The position numbers were made by a program, and so were the translations under genes. Below, piece after piece: positions 1 through 9,912 of a stretch of DNA of 19,493 nucleotides (the stretch's first letter is position 1; the number at the start of each line of letters is the position of its first letter). The DNA is from Acanthamoeba castellanii str. Neff (taxonomy: Eukaryota > Discosea > Longamoebia > Acanthamoebidae), in assembly GCF_000313135.1 (NCBI RefSeq), contig NW_004457396.1, positions 170,914 through 190,406 of the forward strand, written 5' to 3'. The notes under the pieces are model-generated. The model saw nothing but the letters and a program-made list of their open reading frames with translations, had not been told where the DNA came from and did not search any database.

Positions 1-1420
1 GTAGCGGCGGCAAGGTCAGCACAATGGGGGAAGTCAGGGGGAGAGGCCGAAGACGCTTATTACCATCCTAAGGATCGCCTTCTCAGCATCCTTGGGCGAC
101 GCGAGCTTCACGCTCTCGGCGATCTGGCTCAGGGACAGCGTCAAGAAAGTCTGCGTATGGCGCTTGATGTTGCGGCGGTAGAGGTCCTGGATGCACTGCT
201 TCACCAGACCGAAGTTGTTGTCCTGGTGTCCATCGCGCAAAGAGGGGTCGTTAGCGCAAGGGCTAATGAACTGGCGGCAGGGGGTACATGAATGCACAGG
301 GGCAAGATACCTTGGTGAAAACCTCCGCATGCTGGGTGGCAACCTTGTGCAGTTCGTCGGTGTTGTTGGAGGCGTAGGCGTTGGCAAAGTCCTGGTACTG
401 CGGGCACAGGCCCTTGAGGTTCCTCTGCACGATGGACGAAGTGTACTTGGGTGCCGGCTTGACCGCTCCCTGGTGCAGCAGCGACACCAGGACGTACTTC
501 TTGTAGCACTCGGCCATCACCGCGCTCAGCACGATAGCGGGCACAGTGAAACCCTGAGAGAGACGAGAGGGAGGGAGGGAGGGCCGATAAGCTGACTGTT
601 GTGGCAACATAACAGGTGGGTAGCGCTTACCATCTTGAAGAACTCGAGCGCCTTGCCAAAGTTCTTGACGCCAGTGTAGATCATGCCGCCATAGTAGAAG
701 AAGCGGAGGACGTCCCTGGCCTTGAGGTTGTAGCTCTCGGGGTTGGCGAGGGCAAGCACTTCGTCGGACAGGACAGGAAGGGCGGCGCGGTAGTCCTTGG
801 CAAGGAGGCACGTCTGAAGGAAGTCGGCATGAAGAGGGGTGAGGCTCTCCGAGTTGGGGCGCAACTTGGTGATGGCAATCTTGAGCAACTTGATGGCGGC
901 AAGCGGCGTCTTCTGCTCTTGATGGATCTCAGCGAACTTCTGGCAGACCCGAGCAACTGTGAATTTACAACAATTGGCAGACATTCAAGTAGGCATGTTA
1001 ATGGCACACAAGCATCTTTCAAATTGCCAAGGCGAAAAGGCATTGGAGGGAGGGGGGGGGCACGCACACTTGGACGGGGCGAGGCGCACTTGTGTGGTGT
1101 TGGCAACAGGAATGAGTGCGCGCACCTGCGCGACGTAGCGAGCAGGGTCAACGGCACCTGCGATCGATTTCACCGCCCTGCAAGTTCCCAACATGAGCGA
1201 AATGTCCATTATAACCATTAATCAAATTAGCATATACGTACAAAATGTACATCCATCCAAGGGTGTGAATCTTAGGATCAAGGATGGAAAGGGCCTCGTC
1301 CAAGTGGGGCAGGTGCTTGAAAAGCACTTCCTCGGCCTTCTGCAGAGTAGACCTGAGGTTCTTCAAGTCCTTCTCGCTGTTGACATCGGTCGTCTGTATG
1401 GCCGTGATCAGCTTGTCCAT
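1..1420 (-). CDS. CSN3: COP9 signalosome complex subunit 3 (CSN3), 3' end outside the window
   Basis: CSN3 is a PCI-domain scaffold subunit of the COP9 signalosome, which removes NEDD8 from cullin-RING ubiquitin ligases in nucleus and cytoplasm. Exons read on the minus strand: 1420-1242, 1177-1126, 939-631, 553-311, 222-64 (314 residues so far; the human protein has about 420). The last donor (GTAATA) is at 63, and no acceptor is visible before the window edge. The match to animal CSN3 is strong along the chain: the segments LTPLHADFLQTCLLAKDYRAAL, FFYYGGMIYTGVKNFGKAL, AECYKKYVLVSLLHQG and DNNFGLVKQCIQDLYRRNI each have clear counterparts. The start is the ATG at 1420-1418, just before the LITAIQTT segment. 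Exon 1/2 joins in phase and gives GWMYILAVKSIAG. The exon 2/3 join is uncertain: the canonical acceptor used here costs about six residues expected from the alignment. It is divergent from the CRAL-TRIO gene across 254 bp. Identity is very sure, exact splicing less so. Confidence 0.9.
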
Positions 1421-1674
1421 CTTCTGCTTCTCAAAAACCAATTGTGTTGGGGTGATGATGAGCGCCCTTCTCGCCTCAGAGAAAATGGTGCAAAAAAATA
1501 CTTCTCTGAAAATGAATTTACGCCTCTGCACGATTTGTGTACAATCAGAGCGCCAACAAAACACAGCAAAAATAATATTCTGAGGGAAACTCGGAGTTGC
1601 AGCACGCAAGGAAGGCAGCCAGTCGATCAACCGCAACCACAAGGCCAGAAGCTCGAGCAAGAAGACCAGGCAGC
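1421..1674. promoter_or_regulatory. Divergent intergenic region, CSN3 / CRAL-TRIO gene
   Basis: These 254 bp separate two start codons on opposite strands, so both promoters and 5' UTRs must lie here unless there are untranslated exons inside the neighbours. The middle (about 1490-1585) is A/T-rich compared with the coding sequence around it, with runs such as GCAAAAATAATATTC. I see no convincing TATA box and no long repeat. Calling it a promoter is inference from gene layout only. Confidence 0.5.
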
Positions 1675-3718
1675 ATGAGCAAGTACAGCGAAGAGGAGAA
1701 GGCAGCCTTCCGTGCGGAGGAAGACAAGGTATAGGTTTTTTTAAGCCTTTACTTTTTCTTTAAATCTTAATATTTGATTATTGATGTTTTAATCCAGAAA
1801 ATAGAGGACATGAAGGTCCGTCTGTTGGCGGAGGGGCGGGAAGTCGACTACGAGCTGCACGACGACTTCACACTCCGGCGCTTCCTGCGTGCCCGTGGAG
1901 GCGACCTCGACAAGGCCTACGACATGTTCACGGCGAGTCTCCAGTGGCGAAAGGAACATGGCGTGGACACGATCCGCGAGACAGCTCCGCGAGACAACAA
2001 GAACTTTGCTCTTCTCGTGAAGTACTGGCCTGGTACGCCCCTGATGAGACGTAGATGTGTATTACTTAAGCAGCCCAAGCTGATGACCATCACCTTCTCT
2101 CCTCCACCGCAGGTCGCATGTACAAAACCGACAAGACCGGAGTTCCTGTGTACTATGAACGCATCGGTGCCGTGGACGTCAAGTGCGTCTTCTTCGCAGT
2201 ACAGCCACACTGCGACGCAGCATCTCGCACTGACGCTCTCGGCTTCTTTATTTCTACATTTGTTCAACAACCACCATTGTGCGAACAGGGGCTTGGTGAG
2301 CTCTGTTCCCGCTGAAGACATCACTTCGTTCCACATCCACCAGCAAGAGGAAGCCCGAGCCCTGTACCAATAATTGCTCCTCCTTGTCTCAGCCATGCGG
2401 CCATCATCCAGCCATGGCGTACTAACCGCCCCACCTCTGTTTGTGCCGACTGCAGTAAGCAGCGCCTGAGTAAAGAGGCGGGCAAGTCGATGTACGCAAA
2501 CATCGTGGTCGAGGACCTTGCGGGGTTGGGGATGAGCCACATGTACACGCCCGGCATCGATCTGTTCAAGAAGATCATCGCCATGGACCAAAACAACTAC
2601 CCCGACACGCTGAAGGTGCGTACCTGACCTGCGTCATCTCCTTTGCCCGCTTGAAACTCTGGCATACATGAGCATCCACACCGCCGACGGCCCAGCACCA
2701 ACCCAATTCCGTTGGTGTGCGCGTAGGCCTACTATGTCATTAATGCGCCCAGTCTCGTGTCGGTCGGTTGGAGTATGATCAAACCACTTCTTGATGCCAG
2801 GCACGCCCGCCACACGCCCCCCCCCTCTTCCCAGTGCAGTCTCCACTGTGCTGACTCACGCTTCCCCTCTAGGACGCGCAACAAGGTCAAGATCATGGGC
2901 GGAGATTACAAGGACGCTTTGCTTGAGGTATTCAAATGACAACACAACTGCTGCGAACATTGATGATGACAATATCGTGTTGGTGATGCCAACCCTTGGT
3001 GTGCCTTCTCCCGACGTCAATCCAACGTGCAGGTCATTGACGAGGAGAACCTGCCGGAGGAGTACGGCGGCAAGAGCACCTGCGAGGGAGGCTGCGTGCC
3101 GGGTGGCGGCAAGTTTTGCGATCAGAAGGACGACGGGACGTCGTACAATCCCCTGCAAGCCACCGTCGGCCGGAAGGGTGCGCCACCTCTCGCCTCTCGT
3201 GCTTCCCCCAGCCACAGCCAATGCGAGTTGAGTTCTCCTCACAGCCTGCGCTACGGTTTGAGTACAGATACGTTTGAGGCCAAGCTGAACATTGATAGGG
3301 AAGGAAGCACGCTCTCCTGGGAGTTCAGCACCAAGAGCCACGACATCGGCTTTGGTGTCTTTTACTCCCCTGATGGAGAAGCCAAGGTGCAGTACACCCG
3401 TTGCAATCTGTTGGTGTTGCTTCTTATCCACACCACACAAATTCATTGCGGCATGTAAACAGAACCGCGAGACGGTCGTGGGATCGGAACGATTCAATGC
3501 CCACGAGAGCACGGTGCAGGGTCACCTTGTCGCCAAGAGGGCCGGCACCTACATCCTGCAATGGGACAACACCTACTCGTACATGAAGAGCAAAGCCCTC
3601 ACCTACCAGGTACGCACCTCATGCGACACGCGTGTCTCGCCACTCACCAAGTGCCACTCACCGCGCGCGCGTGCAGATTTTCATCAGCCCGCCCAGCGAA
3701 AGCGACACCACGGCCTAG
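1675..3718 (+). CDS. CRAL-TRIO (Sec14-like) and GOLD domain lipid-transfer protein
   Basis: Exons 1675-1728, 1798-2032, 2113-2182, 2456-2615, 2727-2800, 2873-2927, 3033-3177, 3268-3386, 3463-3609, 3677-3718 join in phase to 366 residues plus TAG. Residues about 20-75 form the CRAL-TRIO N-terminal helical part (FLRARGGDLDKAYDMF). Residues about 90-230 form the lipid-binding CRAL-TRIO fold, with NIVVEDLAGLG and YYVINAPSLVSVGWSMIKPL. Residues about 262-355 form a GOLD domain, with WEFSTKSHDIGFGVF and AGTYILQWDNTYSYMKSK near its end. This is the SEC14L layout of animals (about 400 residues), and the family binds phosphoinositides or other hydrophobic ligands and shuttles them between membranes. 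The actual ligand cannot be read from sequence. There is no signal peptide or membrane segment, so it should be cytosolic. A Cys-containing loop (CEGGCVPGGGKFC) lies between the two domains. The fifth intron (2801-2872) starts with GC, not GT. Confidence 0.92.
2801..2872 (+). other. GC-AG intron in the CRAL-TRIO gene
   Basis: The exon ends GATGCCAG and the intron begins GCACGC. It ends CCCCTCTAG before GACGCGCAACAAG. Only this join restores the conserved family segment LLDARTRNKVKIMGG, as the codon AGG is split AG/G. No GT donor close by keeps phase and alignment. The 72-nt length is ordinary for this gene. Confidence 0.8.
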
Positions 3719-4258
3719 CCAGAACAGAACAACAAGAGTGCACCCCGCCCGTGCTTTACGAAACAACCCCCCATTTTTGTTATTTATTATTGCTCAGCCG
3801 CAACTAAAACGAGTTTGCTGACCCCTCCACCAAGCCATCGCCATGTTCCCGTGCGCACGCGATGATGTGCCTCATCATCGTTGTCGTCGGCTTCTTCTCA
3901 AACCTTAGGTGAGCGCCTCCACGTCACGCACCACGAGCTACACCGCGAGTAAGGTCCGCGTCAGGTGGCCACCTTCCTTTCATGGCCATAAGCTGCGCCC
4001 TTTCCGTTTAGGTTATGTATGACGCGAAAAGCGAAAGTGGGCCAGTGTCGACAAACTATCTCGACAAGGCCTTGAACAGAGACAAGTTGGTTGCGGCTAC
4101 ACGGTGCGGTGGTAGTTGCTAGCTGACGATTGAAGCCCCGGCCTCACTGCACGCCCCCCCCCAAGCCTACGCCCCTGTATCTGCCTCTACTTCCTCTCGG
4201 GCCGGCCTCTTGACCGCTACTCGAGCCTAGGATCTCTGCCTCCCCCCCCAAGTAGCGC
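3719..4258 (+). other. Intergenic region: CRAL-TRIO 3' UTR and upstream part of the RasGAP gene
   Basis: About 540 bp without a gene I can support. The left part is the 3' flank of the lipid-transfer gene. A plausible untranslated intron runs from about 3910 (GTGAGC) to 4011 (CCGTTTAG). The following stretch, 4012-4089, has an ATG at 4015 opening 25 codons (MYDAKSESGPVSTNYLDKAL...) up to a possible donor at 4090. It could be an alternative first coding exon of the RasGAP gene, in phase with the exon at 4352. Runs of C occur at about 4155, 4243 and 4272. Confidence 0.4.
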
Positions 4259-7200
4259 ATGGAGCGGGTATCCCCCCCCCAAACATTCCACCTCTACTCG
4301 TGTGCCGTACAAGCACTCACTCAGAACTGGGCATAATAATCTCCTGCGTAGCGCGCGGTACACGCTGTGGTGCTCAATGACTTCACCTACGCGGAGAACA
4401 AAGAAAATATCACCCTCACCAAGGATGACGTTGTCGACGTACGCTCTCTCCCATGCACTACTCTACTCTCCTCCCTGCTCTTCTCTCTTGAGTGAGAGGT
4501 GGGCTGATCTAGTGACCGTCCCACTTACGAAGGTGCTCTCGCGGCCTGGGCCGTGCGACGGGCCGGACCCGAGTCTCATGTTCAAGTTCAAGTCTCGTGT
4601 GGGCTACATACCATCATCTTACCTATCAGGCCAAGTCCGTCTTCCGCCAGGCGGTACGTTCACGCACTCACGCGCGCACAACACACACGCACACACACAA
4701 CACAGACGCACACGGGAGGGTGCTGATACTGGACCGGCAGGACGACTCGGCCGCATTGTGAGATGTCAGACACAAGAGGAAAGCACCGGAAGGGACGACA
4801 TTCTCCACGTACAGGCGGACGACATCATCGTCATGTCCAAGATTCCGCCCGCAGAGGTGCATACCACCGTGTTCTGCTGACGTGTCAGCATTTGTGCTCT
4901 TCCCTGAACCCACACCTTTTCCTCCACTGAATACAGGACTGGTGGCTGGGTGAGATCATTCATTCCAAGAATCACCCAGAGAATTTTAGCCTTAAAGGTC
5001 CCACACCCGACACGCACTCGCACATGCCGCTCGCCTGTGCTGATGGTCATTGTTTCCGTCCTCAATAGGGGCCTTTCGGCCCAAGGTGGTGAAGATCCTC
5101 GCCGTTCACCCGCACACGACCGTCGAGCATGCGCCCCTGTCCTCCTCTCAGGGGACCGCGGGTGGTGGCTTGATGGGCTCCAATGCACTCTCGCCCCGTG
5201 GCCACCTCCAAAAGCAGCCCTTGCCGTCGGCCTCCTCTCCTCCCCTCGCTGATTCCATGTTCTCAGTAGCCGCCGTTGATGACAACCACATCGTCGTGCT
5301 TCAAGAGGAACTCTTACAGGTGCTCCCTCCCTCATGCTTTACCTGTTTCGTGTCGTTGTGTGAATGTACTCAGTTTCTGTTTTTGTTGGCGGGGGGGGGG
5401 GCTATGTAGTATCTCCTAGCGAAGGATATGCTGCTATTCTCCTGGTTGTGCGAGGTCGTCGACGGCGCTCACACCGCACCGCTCGCGCAAGCGGTAGTTC
5501 ACCTCTTCAAGATGAACGGCTTCATTCCGCAGCTGATCAACACAGTCATTGAAATCGAAGTAAAGCGAACACGTACGCGCTACACCAATAGCCGATGGTG
5601 GGTGGAAATCAGTCTGACCAAGTCCTGATGTGCGTGCGTGCTGTGCGCAGATCAACCATCAACATTTTTCCGAGACAACACGTTGACGTCGCACGTCGTG
5701 TCAACGTACAGCCACGACATCGGGAAAGACTACATTCTCTTAGTACTCAAGGGGCTCATTCGGTCGACCGCCAGTTACTCGGCGGAGACTCTCGAGGTGC
5801 CTACACTCTCTGATGATGGGTGGCTGAGTGCGCCAGCGCTGACGTCGTTCCCTACAGATCAACCCACACATGATCAACCTGTCCGTCACGACGCTGGAAG
5901 AAAACATCTCCAAGCTGAGCAGTGTTATTCAGTTGTATCTCGATGTCATCACGGCCTCTGCCGCTCATCCTCCCCCTGTACTCTACCCTCCGTTCCCCCA
6001 AAGCCCCACGCACACGTGTAGCTTTCTCCCGCTAACCTCACCCTCCACTCCACGCATAGGATATTTCGCTACTTGTGCGCCCACCTGCGAGCGAAGGTGC
6101 TCACCAAGTTCCCCGAGAGCAAGTACTCGGCGATCGGCGGGTTCTTCTTCCTTCGCTTCCTGTGCCCCGCCATCGTCAGCCCCGAAAGCTATGGCCTTGT
6201 GGACAGCGGTATTCTTTTTTAATTTTTAATTTCGATTTGGTTTCGATCGATTGCTCACTGTCTCGCCCTTCAGGTGCGGCAACGCTCACCGGCGCTAACA
6301 GGCGCCCGCTGATACTCGTTTCCAAGGTGCTGCAATCGATAGCCAACGGAGTGCAGTTCGGCAAGAAGGGTATGCGTCTCTCGATTCTCCGCATCATAGC
6401 AGCGAATTGTTTTCCAAACCCAGAGCTCTCCCTCGAACATCAGAGCCGTACATGATCCCAATGAACGAGCTGATGCAGGTCAACATCGCGAAAGTGCACA
6501 ACTTCTTCGACGACCTCGCGGTAATGGCGCCTGGTGATGGCTTTGCCTCTCTTCTTTGCCTCGTTCTTACTCAACAACGCTTTCTTTTTCTCTTGTTCAT
6601 GCAGGACATCGCCGGGCTGGAGGACCAGTTCGTGATGGGCAATCTGGGCCAGAGGGAACTCACCTTCCGGCCGGACCAGCTCGCCAAGTACAATTGTGCA
6701 ATCTGGTCGCGCCATCTGCAACAGCACAACTCACAAAAACAATCAATCGTTCTTCACCCCCAGGGTGCACGCCGAACTCCATTTACGGTTTGGGGTCATC
6801 AAGGCCCATGTGCTGGAAACGGTGGAGCAGTCTACGGAATCGGTGCGTTATCGTTCCTCGCAGCCACATGCGGATAGACTTGTGCTTTTGCTGACGATGT
6901 GTTGTTGTCGCGCGGCAGGGGAAGCACAAGGTGGGCATGCTCGATGCGCTAGAGAAGCTATTGAGCAAGCTGGGCCTCCCCAAGCCGGTGGAGGTGGAGA
7001 CCGTGGCGGAGGAAGAGGTGACCAGCCCCAACCTAAGGCCTCCCCCGGTTTTTTGTTCTCTCACACACACACGCACACGCGCACGCGCACACGCGCACGC
7101 ACACACTCGACTGTGCATCTACAGGTTCATCTGCCCCAACAGAAGAAGACGTTCTTCAGGACCTCCTCTCGAGACTCCAGTTGTACGCTCCGCATCGCAA

Positions 7201-9304
7201 CGCGGTCTCGGGTGGTTCTTGTTGCTCTCTCGCCACTCACACTCACTCTGGCTCGGTGCTGCAGCGCTGCGCCGGAAGGAAAAGGTGGAGTTGGAGAAAG
7301 GCCGATCGAAAAACAGCATCACGGAAGAAGCCGGAAAGGCGCCGGCCTCGCCGAAGCTGCCGCCCAAGCGAAACACCCCGCTCACTGATGACGAGGTGCC
7401 AGTGTCGCACCCTGCGTCCACACACGCGGGCTGGATGCTGCTGAAGGGCAACCCTCAGAACACGCTCAAGCTCCGAAATAAGTGGAAACGATTCTACTTC
7501 CTCCTCGTGGTACGACATTGGCACTCACCGCACACGGCACACGCACACGACACACACGTGCAGCTCACGCGCACGGTCTCTCGCGTTTTGTAGGAATGGG
7601 AGCTGCACTATTACAAGCCGGGAGACACAGTCAAGAAAATGGGGACCATCGACATCAGCACGGCCACCGTCTCACAGAATCTGGCGGCGCTCTGGGCTCC
7701 GCCCTCGATTCCCAAGGCGCCCAACAAACCCGGTACGACGCTCAGTCTCTATTCTGTGGCTGACGGAGCACATCCAACCAACTCTTTCCCTTTCACGTGT
7801 GTAGCCAAAGGGCAGTTCCAGTTCGAGCTGGCCTTCCCGGACAGGCCCGTCCTGCATTTTTCCCTGACCCCGTCCGCCTCGCAGCTGGATCTTGAAAGGT
7901 GGATGGACGCCATCAACAAAGGTAGTCAATGCGCTGTGGTCTCCACTTGCGGGGTGAGCCCACTCGACTGATACAACTTTTATTACATGTTTCACGCACA
8001 CGAGCAGCCAAGGACAGTGCAGTAGGTCGGCTGCCGCCGGTGCTCTCTCCACGGGGCGTGCTACCGTCGGGTGCCAATTCCATAACCCCTCCTCCATTGA
8101 CCCTGTCCCTCTTCAACCTTCAAACAAGCAACGAATTCCAGCCAGGTACACGCACACGCACCTCCGCACACGCACCACGCACCATACCACGCACACGCAC
8201 ACGGCGCCACTCCACACCCACAACGCGTTCTGACAAGATGTGGATACTCAACAGGCAGCCCGTCGTCTTACGAACGCGCGTCGGCAATCGAGATCGGCAG
8301 CGCAAGCCCGCGGGTATACTGAAACTTCTTCTCTGTCGTGCGTGTACTTTCTTCAGATGTTGACTGCGACCCAACTACCACCGCACAACAGCAGCACTTG
8401 TCGGAGATCGAGCGGACGCTCAGCCCAGTGGGCAGCCCGCGCAGTGCGGGCTATTTCAACTTCAACACCTTCAACACCTTCCACACCAGCGGCCCCGACG
8501 AACCGGAGACCGAGACCGGAGGCGGCAGCGCCATCGTGGGGCGTGTGAGGATCGCGCACAGTCCCTCGATGCGCGTCGGAGGATCCACGCCCGCGGCCGA
8601 GACCGTCGAGCAGCGGAAGAAGGCCAAGACCGCCAGCTGGGGCAAGATGGAGATGTTCGAGCGGCTCATCAAGGGCGCCGATGACAAGATGCAGCAGCAG
8701 CAGCAGCAACATCAGCAGCGAGAGCGGATCGCACGCCGAGAGAGCGAAAAGGTAAGAACAACCACACCGGCAGCGCCAGCAGCGCCGGCAGCACCGTCAA
8801 CGTCGCCGGCGAGAGCGCAGCTCAGTCCACCACCACCACCTCTGCGGCCAAAGAGTGGCGCGCGGCCGCGGTCAAGCCGCCGCCGCCGCCATCGCCCACC
8901 ACCCCGCCCAAGCTGTCCAACAGCGCCAACATCGCCAACAACACCAGCCCGCCGAGCGGCGGCACGAGCCGGATCGGGCTGATGCCGGCCCGACCTGACG
9001 AAGGCGACTATGCGTCCATCGTACGATGTTGCCCTCTCTTTTCAATGCTCTCTTCATATCAATGATGAGTGCTGAACCAACTCACTTCTTTGTGCGTCGT
9101 TGCAATGACGTTGTGTAGGTGCGAATGCTTTCGAAGTTGACGCAGAGCGTGGAGAGACGGTTAGACGTGGACAGGGCGCTGCTGGGGCGACGCAACAGCG
9201 ACGGGTCGCTGACCGCGGGCGCGGGCGAAGCGAGGGAGATCCTCGAGAGCAGGCTGTCGGCGCTCACCGCGGCCTTGGCCACGCTCAAGACCATCAAGTT
9301 GTAG
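4259..9304 (+). CDS. SH3, RasGAP and PH domain protein (Ras GTPase-activating protein)
   Basis: RasGAPs speed up GTP hydrolysis by Ras. Exons: 4259-4267, 4352-4438, 4533-4653, 4741-4856, 4937-4997, 5069-5319, 5410-5572, 5651-5796, 5858-6015(?), 6060-6208, 6274-6369, 6444-6520, 6605-6687, 6764-6842, 6919-7017, 7125-7182, 7265-7509, 7594-7732, 7805-7921, 8008-8145, 8255-8313, 8392-8751, 8826-9020, 9119-9304. All joins keep phase and give about 1063 residues. SH3 at about 4-65 (ALYDY-like VLNDFTYAE, closing VGYIPSSYL). A second SH3-like part at about 73-135 has DWWLGEI. The RasGAP domain spans about 215-505: the arginine finger lies in STFFRDNTL (R about 277), the second motif is GGFFFLRFLCPAI (R about 403), and VQFGKKEPYM follows. 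The PH domain at about 640-750 runs from GWMLLKG to ERWMDAINK. The tail is rich in Ser, Pro and Gln (polyQ at 8691-8716). Start choice and the exon 9/10 join are uncertain; family identity is sure. Confidence 0.85.
4661..4713 (+). repeat. CA-rich microsatellite in a RasGAP intron
   Basis: Imperfect CA/CGCA tandem repeat inside the intron 4654-4740, directly after its GTACGT donor and before the acceptor CGGCAG. It lies on the coding strand as CA, as in several other introns of this gene. Confidence 0.8.
7061..7106 (+). repeat. CA/CGCA microsatellite in a RasGAP intron
   Basis: Alternating ACAC and GCGCAC units within the intron 7018-7124, between the C-terminal end of the RasGAP region and the linker to the PH domain. 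The acceptor CATCTACAG follows about 15 nt later. Confidence 0.85.
7519..7572 (+). repeat. CA-rich tract in the intron that splits the PH domain
   Basis: Imperfect CACACG repeats fill most of the intron 7510-7593, which interrupts the PH domain between FYFLLV and EWELHYY. Confidence 0.7.
8146..8206 (+). repeat. CA/CGCA microsatellite in a RasGAP intron
   Basis: Begins at the GTACACGCAC donor of the intron 8146-8254 and continues as degenerate CACGCA repeats. It shows the same relation to the splice donor as the other CA tracts in this gene. Confidence 0.8.
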
Positions 9305-9565
9305 TGTTGTTGGCGCTCATACCAACACTAACGGCCTCGCAGCACAAAGATGAATGTAAAGTTATTGCTCACGGCGTGGCCACTCTTTGAAGCGATGAGG
9401 GATGGCTCTCGCAAGAGAAAAGGACTGGAGGGAGAGCGGCGTGCGATTCACAATTACATTGAACGATGCGAGAGCGGTAGCTTAGCTAGAGCGCTAACAT
9501 TGTCTAACACATGAAATGGGAAGCGCCGGCGTAGAATCGAGGGGGGTGATGGTGGTACGGGAAAA
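9305..9565. other. Convergent 3' intergenic region, RasGAP / OST4
   Basis: This stretch lies between the TAG of the RasGAP gene (plus) and the TAG of OST4 (minus), so it should hold both 3' UTRs and polyadenylation sites. No canonical AATAAA is seen; ATGTAAA near 9354 is the closest on the plus strand. There is no open frame of note. Confidence 0.5.
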
Positions 9566-9679
9566 CTAGTCGGTCTCCTCCTTGGCGCCAGCAGTGACGT
9601 AGTGGAAGAGGACAATGATGAGGAACACGCTGCAGCCCATCAGGTTGGCCAGCACGCCGAGTTGCACGTCGTCGATCAT
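9566..9679 (-). CDS. OST4: Oligosaccharyltransferase subunit OST4 (37-residue membrane mini-protein)
   Basis: OST4 is a single-helix subunit of the ER oligosaccharyltransferase, the complex that attaches glycans to Asn in nascent secretory proteins. In yeast it stabilises the complex around Stt3. The frame reads MIDDVQLGVLANLMG, then the membrane stretch CSVFLIIVLFHYV, then a short polar tail ending KEETD. It is 37 residues, the same size as animal OST4 and one longer than the yeast protein. The MI-D-VQL start and the LFHYV end of the helix are family hallmarks. The whole protein lies in one exon. A 5' UTR intron is likely: acceptor ATTTCTCAG ending at 9694 and donor GTACGT at 9797. It lies tail to tail with the RasGAP gene. 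The sequence match is close enough that I am confident despite the tiny size. Confidence 0.9.
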   Translation of the reverse strand: MIDDVQLGVLANLMGCSVFLIIVLFHYVTAGAKEETD

Positions 9680-9912
9680 TTCCTTGTATGGGGCTGAGAA
9701 ATGCCAAAATTAAGAAGATTCAGCTCCACGCAATGAACAAGAGTCGCGACACACAGTGCGCTACTGCGTAAGAAGCGAAGATATCTAGAGGACGTACTCT
9801 AGGCCTTGATGATGACGCAGATCGATTCTGGGTCTTAGATTAGATAAAATTTGTGTTTTTCTGTATTTCTCTTTTCTCTTTCATTAACAAAAGGAAAAGA
9901 GAGGGGCTTCCG
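9680..9912 (-). other. OST4 5' UTR with probable intron, and spacer to the SIMPL gene
   Basis: On the minus strand, 9797 begins a strong donor (GTACGTCC) and 9696-9694 is a CAG acceptor after a T-rich run, so 9694-9797 reads as a 104-nt untranslated intron of OST4. Positions 9798-9845 would then be its first exon or promoter. The T-rich stretch 9846-9900 lies just past the stop codon of the upstream SIMPL gene. Confidence 0.5.

Noticed and set aside
4155..4281. Runs of C before the RasGAP gene
   Set aside because: Simple homopolymer runs in an intergenic or intron stretch; no pattern pointing to a quadruplex element or gene. Their lengths may also be unreliable.
7125..7182. Alternative frame in this exon reading SSAPTEEDVLQDLLSRLQL
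   Set aside because: It looks protein-like, but neither flanking exon can join it in phase; the frame beginning VHLPQQKK fits on both sides.
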